NCBI GenBank assembly: GCA_003162595.1
Contig: PMNJ01000021.1
Coordinates: forward strand, 304 to 8,554
Reading direction: 5' to 3'
DNA from: Bacteroidales bacterium
GTDB taxonomy: Bacteria > Bacteroidota > Bacteroidia > Bacteroidales > VadinHA17
Length of the DNA: 8,251 nucleotides
Positions 5,315-8,251 of the stretch are shown piece after piece (position 1 is the stretch's first letter; the number at the start of each line of letters is the position of its first letter). The notes beneath the pieces are model-generated. The model worked only from the letters and a program-made list of their open reading frames with translations. It did not search any database and had not been told where the DNA came from. Both the position numbers and the translations under genes were made by a program.

Positions 5315-5443
5315 ATGGACTGCCCACATGATTTTCAGATGAAGACAGCTGATGGTAGGATTGTCTGCCTTAAATGTAAAGAAACTTTGAGAAAAGTAGA
5401 TATAAAGGATGAGGGTAAAAACCAGAAAATTACGGCAACCTAG
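5315..5443 (+). CDS. Small 42-aa zinc-ribbon protein
   Basis: This short gene encodes a protein starting MDCPHDFQMKTADGRIVCLKCKE. C3, H5, C18 and C21 make a likely single zinc-binding site (CxH-x12-CxxC) of the zinc-ribbon type, followed by a lysine-rich tail (LRKVDIKDEGKNQKITAT). Such mini-ribbons commonly bind nucleic acid or a protein partner. AAAGGA at 5301-5306 lies 8 nt upstream of the ATG, which supports real translation. It starts 34 nt after the previous stop, within the same-strand gene run. Its small size makes it easy to miss. The partner is unknown. Note that the MoxR protein of the same cluster also carries a zinc ribbon. Confidence 0.65.
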   Translation: MDCPHDFQMKTADGRIVCLKCKETLRKVDIKDEGKNQKITAT

Positions 5444-5849
5444 CAGTTCTTGCAATCAAACTCTTACTGCTCATAAGAAAAGTTTAACAATTATGGTTTT
5501 TAGAGATTCTTTACTTGAGGCCTATGTTGATATTGGGACCACCAGTTTGTCTGTTCACGACGGTGAGATAACAGTTATTGGTTTGTATCTGACAAACAGC
5601 TATCATAGCGCGATCGGACGTCGGTTTGACTTGCCATTTATCCAAGCATTGGCATTCGATCTTGAGAAGATCGCCTACCAACATGAATTAATTTATGACT
5701 ACTGGCGCTTTAATCTGCGAGGTGATTATAACGCAGCCGAGGAACAACTTGGAATTCCGCGGTATCTACAAAATGCCATCGGATGGAGTTGTAACAAGGT
5801 CACGGCAGCACCGACAAGAAGGCTACCGGTAAACCTTAACGCTACTTAA
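5409..5849 (+). CDS. Unknown protein, 146 aa (or 118 aa from ATG 5493)
   Basis: I do not recognise this protein. The part that looks conserved begins at the internal Met29 (MVFRDSLLEAYVDIGTTSLSVHDGEITVIGLY) and continues with a probable helical region (FIQALAFDLEKIAYQHELIYDYWRFNLRGDYNAAEEQLG). The first 28 residues are basic and of low complexity, and their first 35 bases overlap the zinc-ribbon gene in another frame. A start at 5493 is therefore quite possible. Neither start has a convincing ribosome site, although an in-frame TAA at 5403 excludes anything longer. No metal, nucleotide or membrane motif is visible; the IGTTS segment resembles a phosphate-binding turn of the actin/hexokinase type, but the rest of such a fold is missing. 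It is the last gene before the 198-nt gap preceding the HerA-like gene. Confidence 0.6.
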   Translation: MRVKTRKLRQPSSSCNQTLTAHKKSLTIMVFRDSLLEAYVDIGTTSLSVHDGEITVIGLYLTNSYHSAIGRRFDLPFIQALAFDLEKIAYQHELIYDYWRFNLRGDYNAAEEQLGIPRYLQNAIGWSCNKVTAAPTRRLPVNLNAT

Positions 5850-5907
5850 TTAACGATTCCCAGACATAAAATGCCAAAAAAAGAATAACTTACATACTCC
5901 GTACGTG

Positions 5908-5949
5908 TTGCTGAATCTCACATTTAGGAGTAGAATTTCTATTACTAAA
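5908..5949 (+). promoter_or_regulatory. Possible promoter with 27-bp imperfect palindrome
   Basis: TTTAGGAGTAGAA-T-TTCTATTACTAAA (5923-5949, hyphens mark the two arms and centre) is a near-perfect palindrome with 11 of 13 positions symmetric, typical in size of an operator for a dimeric regulator. It covers TAGAAT (5931-5936), a 5/6 match to a -10 box, with a weak TTGCTG (5908-5913) 17 bp upstream. The arrangement suggests a second, regulated promoter for the HerA-like gene, whose ATG is about 100 nt downstream. As RNA it could also form a hairpin. Confidence 0.4.
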
Positions 5950-6047
5950 AGTTCGATTCGTTTAATAGTGAATTTGGCACCGGATCGGGCCATCATACAA
6001 GAACAAAGCAAATAGGCAATCTATATCGTTTTTAAGGGGAGGGGAAA

Positions 6048-8132
6048 ATGGCTCAGCAACAGGTGATCCCTTATGCAGATCAACCATTTGTACAGGAAGC
6101 GTTGGCATATGTTTACGTAGCACAGTCTGTGGGAAGGAACAGAGCCGGTGTGCTGATGTATGATTGTGAAAGGTACAGGAGCCAAATTAAGACGTTGTCC
6201 TCGCAAGGAGACATTCAGCCAACTAGGTATTATCAACTTGACGGGTTGGTTACTACTGAAACTGGAACCGAAAAAGCACAAATAATAATGCAGGATAAAA
6301 TAATAAATAAATCAGATTTTCTTAGGAAAGAACTGGGTGAAATCCCACCGCAAATGAAACAGTTTCTGAGAGATATTATCTCATCTGATGAACTTGGACT
6401 GGGTGATCAAGGTAGACAAGTACAGATTGATAGGAATATTGGAAGATATGAGACCTCGTCTTCGAATCAGGGGTCTAGCTTTTGGTGTTTGCTTAATAAT
6501 AAGGAAGTAAGAGACCAGCGAGACCTTTTTTTTCAAACTCTAACTTCTCTGAAGCTTATGGTTAGAGCCTTTTCTTATGTAAGTACGAGGGGTGGAGAGA
6601 CAAGAGAAAAACTATATGTGCCTGCTCCTGAGCTAGACATATTTTTTAATCATTATTTAGCAGAAGTTGGTTTAGGAAGTTATTTGTGGCCTGAAGAGCT
6701 GGAGGAAATCCATAGTGTTTTCCACATTCTGGACAGTTCAAACGGTTCACTCTCTTCCCGAGACGAACTTGACCGTAAGACCCCCGTGCGTTTTCGGGAC
6801 TCCGTCGGTGAATTCATCAAAGAATGTCTAGCTCGAAACGTCATCGAGGAATCAAAAAATGATTATTCCTTTGCCTATCTTAGTGTCAATGATATGGTGT
6901 GGTATGAGACGGAGCGAGTGAAACGCTATCAAAAACCGCTAATAGATTTCCTATTGGTAAAAAAACCGATTAAACCTATCGTAACACCCCCAACAGCCTC
7001 AATTTCGGGTACACTTCCAGAAGGGGGACATGAAGCAAAGGGGATATCCAAAGGTGAAGAAAAACATACAGGTAGTCTTGCTATCTTTTTGGGATATTCG
7101 CCACAACATGAGCAAATATATTGGCAACCCGGTAAATCAAACAATGGCCATTTATTAATAGTTGGCGGTTCAGGTGCTGGTAAAACAGAACTTATTAGAT
7201 GTATCGCAAAAGAATTGGTTTCTCACAAATTTCCAGTTCTTATGATTGATTTTCACGGAGATATGTCACCAGACAAAACTGTGGTACAAACTTACGATAT
7301 ACATGAAGCTAGCCAATACTATTTTAACCCCCTCGAGATTGACACGAAATTTCCGGATATTACTCCTTTAAGAGCGGAATATGATTTTCTAGACGCAATG
7401 TTAATAAATTTTCCAAATCTTGGCATACAACAAAGAGATAATATTGCGGACATTATTGAACAAGGTTATAAACAACAAGGAATTACTATTAGCCCAGATA
7501 CGTGGTCAAACGAGCTTCCATTTGCTTTTATTCAAAATGAAATTCTTAATAGCGATGATAAAGAGAGACAATCGCTTAGTGCCTATTTTCGGGGAATTTT
7601 CGATTATCAGCTATTTTCCGGCACGAAAAAATTTTCGGTGGGTGAAGTGTTAAATGTGGGAATAAGCCATATCAATTTAAAGCTGCTTCCAGAAAGTCTT
7701 AGAGCTTTGTATGCGGATCTTTTTCTAAGAAAACTATATTATACACTACAAACACTAGGAGAAATCCCCAGAGGAGATATCCCCGATAATCAGCGTTATC
7801 GGATTTTTGTTATCGTGGATGAAGCAAAGTTGTTAGTTTCTGAAAGGCAGGGGGTCAAAGCTGTACTCAACAAATATGCTACAGAAATGAGAAAATGCGG
7901 CGTTGGACTTATTCTAGCGTCACAGTTGGTGAGCCACTTCAATGATGAAATACTTGCAAATATTGCTTCTAAAATATGTATGAATGCAGAAAATATGAAC
8001 CAAGCTAAAACCAATGGTAAGCTCTTCGATATACCGGAGAAAGTTCTTATTAATCTCGAACCGGGTCAATGTTATTTAAAAACAAAAGCAGGTCTAACTG
8101 AATTACAGGTCTCACCTAGTTGGAAAAGGTAG
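6048..8132 (+). CDS. HerA/DptH-like P-loop ATPase with unknown N-terminal module
   Basis: The 694-aa protein has a C-terminal ATPase of the HerA/FtsK superfamily, DNA-translocating motors that act as hexamers in the cytosol. Visible motifs are NNGHLLIVGGSGAGKTELIR with Walker A GGSGAGKT (373-380), a strand-2 segment VLMIDFHGD (397-405), Walker B IFVIVDEAK (D591, E592), the sensor-like LILASQ (Q626) and the terminal ANIASKI region (637-643). The phrase IYWQPG before Walker A resembles the C-terminal ATPase of DptH and other DNA-restriction ATPases. Residues 1-300 are of unknown type, and a disordered, proline- and glycine-rich linker (about 305-342) joins the two parts. There are no membrane helices, so a conjugation coupling protein is unlikely. 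A strong GGGGAGGGG ribosome site precedes the start. No NurA-like or other obvious nuclease follows within the window. Confidence 0.88.
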   Translation: MAQQQVIPYADQPFVQEALAYVYVAQSVGRNRAGVLMYDCERYRSQIKTLSSQGDIQPTRYYQLDGLVTTETGTEKAQIIMQDKIINKSDFLRKELGEIPPQMKQFLRDIISSDELGLGDQGRQVQIDRNIGRYETSSSNQGSSFWCLLNNKEVRDQRDLFFQTLTSLKLMVRAFSYVSTRGGETREKLYVPAPELDIFFNHYLAEVGLGSYLWPEELEEIHSVFHILDSSNGSLSSRDELDRKTPVRFRDSVGEFIKECLARNVIEESKNDYSFAYLSVNDMVWYETERVKRYQKPLIDFLLVKKPIKPIVTPPTASISGTLPEGGHEAKGISKGEEKHTGSLAIFLGYSPQHEQIYWQPGKSNNGHLLIVGGSGAGKTELIRCIAKELVSHKFPVLMIDFHGDMSPDKTVVQTYDIHEASQYYFNPLEIDTKFPDITPLRAEYDFLDAMLINFPNLGIQQRDNIADIIEQGYKQQGITISPDTWSNELPFAFIQNEILNSDDKERQSLSAYFRGIFDYQLFSGTKKFSVGEVLNVGISHINLKLLPESLRALYADLFLRKLYYTLQTLGEIPRGDIPDNQRYRIFVIVDEAKLLVSERQGVKAVLNKYATEMRKCGVGLILASQLVSHFNDEILANIASKICMNAENMNQAKTNGKLFDIPEKVLINLEPGQCYLKTKAGLTELQVSPSWKR

Positions 8133-8172
8133 AAGTGTGTCGCCAGCAAAATGAGACAAATAAGGCTTAATA

Positions 8173-8194
8173 AATCCCCGACGCTTCAGGGATT
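8173..8194 (+). terminator. Weak hairpin after the HerA-like gene
   Basis: AATCCC (8173-8178) pairs with GGGATT (8189-8194), with GA/TC (8180-8181 with 8186-8187) able to pair inside the loop. It starts 40 nt after the stop codon. The following bases (ATTGCTTTG) are only partly T-rich, so termination would be inefficient. It is the best candidate for an end of the transcription unit inside the window. Confidence 0.35.
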
Positions 8195-8195
8195 A

Positions 8196-8224
8196 TTGCT
8201 TTGTCTTGGTGATCATATTATAAT
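8196..8224 (+). promoter_or_regulatory. Possible rightward promoter at the window edge
   Basis: TATAAT at 8219-8224 is a perfect -10 box, with a poor -35 (TTGCTT, 8196-8201) at 17 bp. It overlaps a small dyad, ATCAT (8212-8216) with ATGAT (8223-8227). It would serve a gene starting beyond the right edge. AT-rich DNA produces TATAAT by chance, so the call is tentative. Confidence 0.3.
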
Positions 8225-8251
8225 GATTTCTCTCCTGTAATTTCCTGCTTG

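Noticed and set aside
6048..8132. Conjugative coupling protein or FtsK translocase
   Set aside because: There are no transmembrane segments and no FtsK gamma domain, and the Walker A surroundings fit HerA/DptH-type ATPases better.
1..8251. CRISPR array, tRNA, rRNA or insertion sequence
   Set aside because: No regularly spaced repeats, cloverleaf-like sequence, transposase motif or terminal inverted repeats with target duplication were seen.

Overview
The window is moderately AT-rich bacterial (or less likely archaeal) DNA. It has standard-code genes, good Shine-Dalgarno sites and one near-perfect housekeeping-type promoter. No RNA gene, insertion sequence or CRISPR array was seen. The mix of a MoxR ATPase, a vWA/metallopeptidase-like partner, a HerA-type ATPase, a HEPN protein and several unknown small proteins looks like accessory or genomic-island DNA. 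I cannot place the host; a Chloroflexota-like anaerobe is only an impression.

Left part, minus strand: a partial unknown gene runs off the left edge (1-269). Its leader contains a dyad whose loop carries the ribosome binding site, and about 340 bases of gene-free DNA follow. A bidirectional terminator (612-641) then lies just beyond a HEPN-domain gene (677-1525) that is transcribed divergently from everything to its right.

Right part, plus strand: a consensus TTGACA-17-TATAAT promoter (1629-1657) with a 150-nt leader probably drives a run of up to eight genes. The order is a MoxR-type AAA+ ATPase with an inserted zinc ribbon; a metallopeptidase-like protein and a vWA protein that are the two halves of one DUF2201-type protein split by an in-frame UGA; unknown proteins of 167 and 172 aa; a 42-aa zinc-ribbon protein; an unknown protein of 118-146 aa; and a 694-aa HerA/DptH-like ATPase. 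The last gene follows a 198-nt gap with a 27-bp imperfect palindrome and may have its own promoter. The right end holds only a weak hairpin and a possible rightward promoter.

Working together (inference): MoxR ATPases usually act as chaperones that remodel a target through a vWA partner. HerA-type ATPases pump or unwind DNA and often work with nucleases. HEPN proteins with an R-x4-H motif are often RNases. The combination would fit a conflict (defence) locus or a mobile-element maintenance module, with MoxR-vWA as regulator, HerA as DNA motor and HEPN as possible RNase effector. Nothing in the sequence proves this. The most unusual points are the UGA-split DUF2201 protein, whose second Shine-Dalgarno is buried in a 13-bp stem, the loss of the catalytic Glu in its HExxH motif, and the zinc ribbon inserted in the MoxR ATPase domain.
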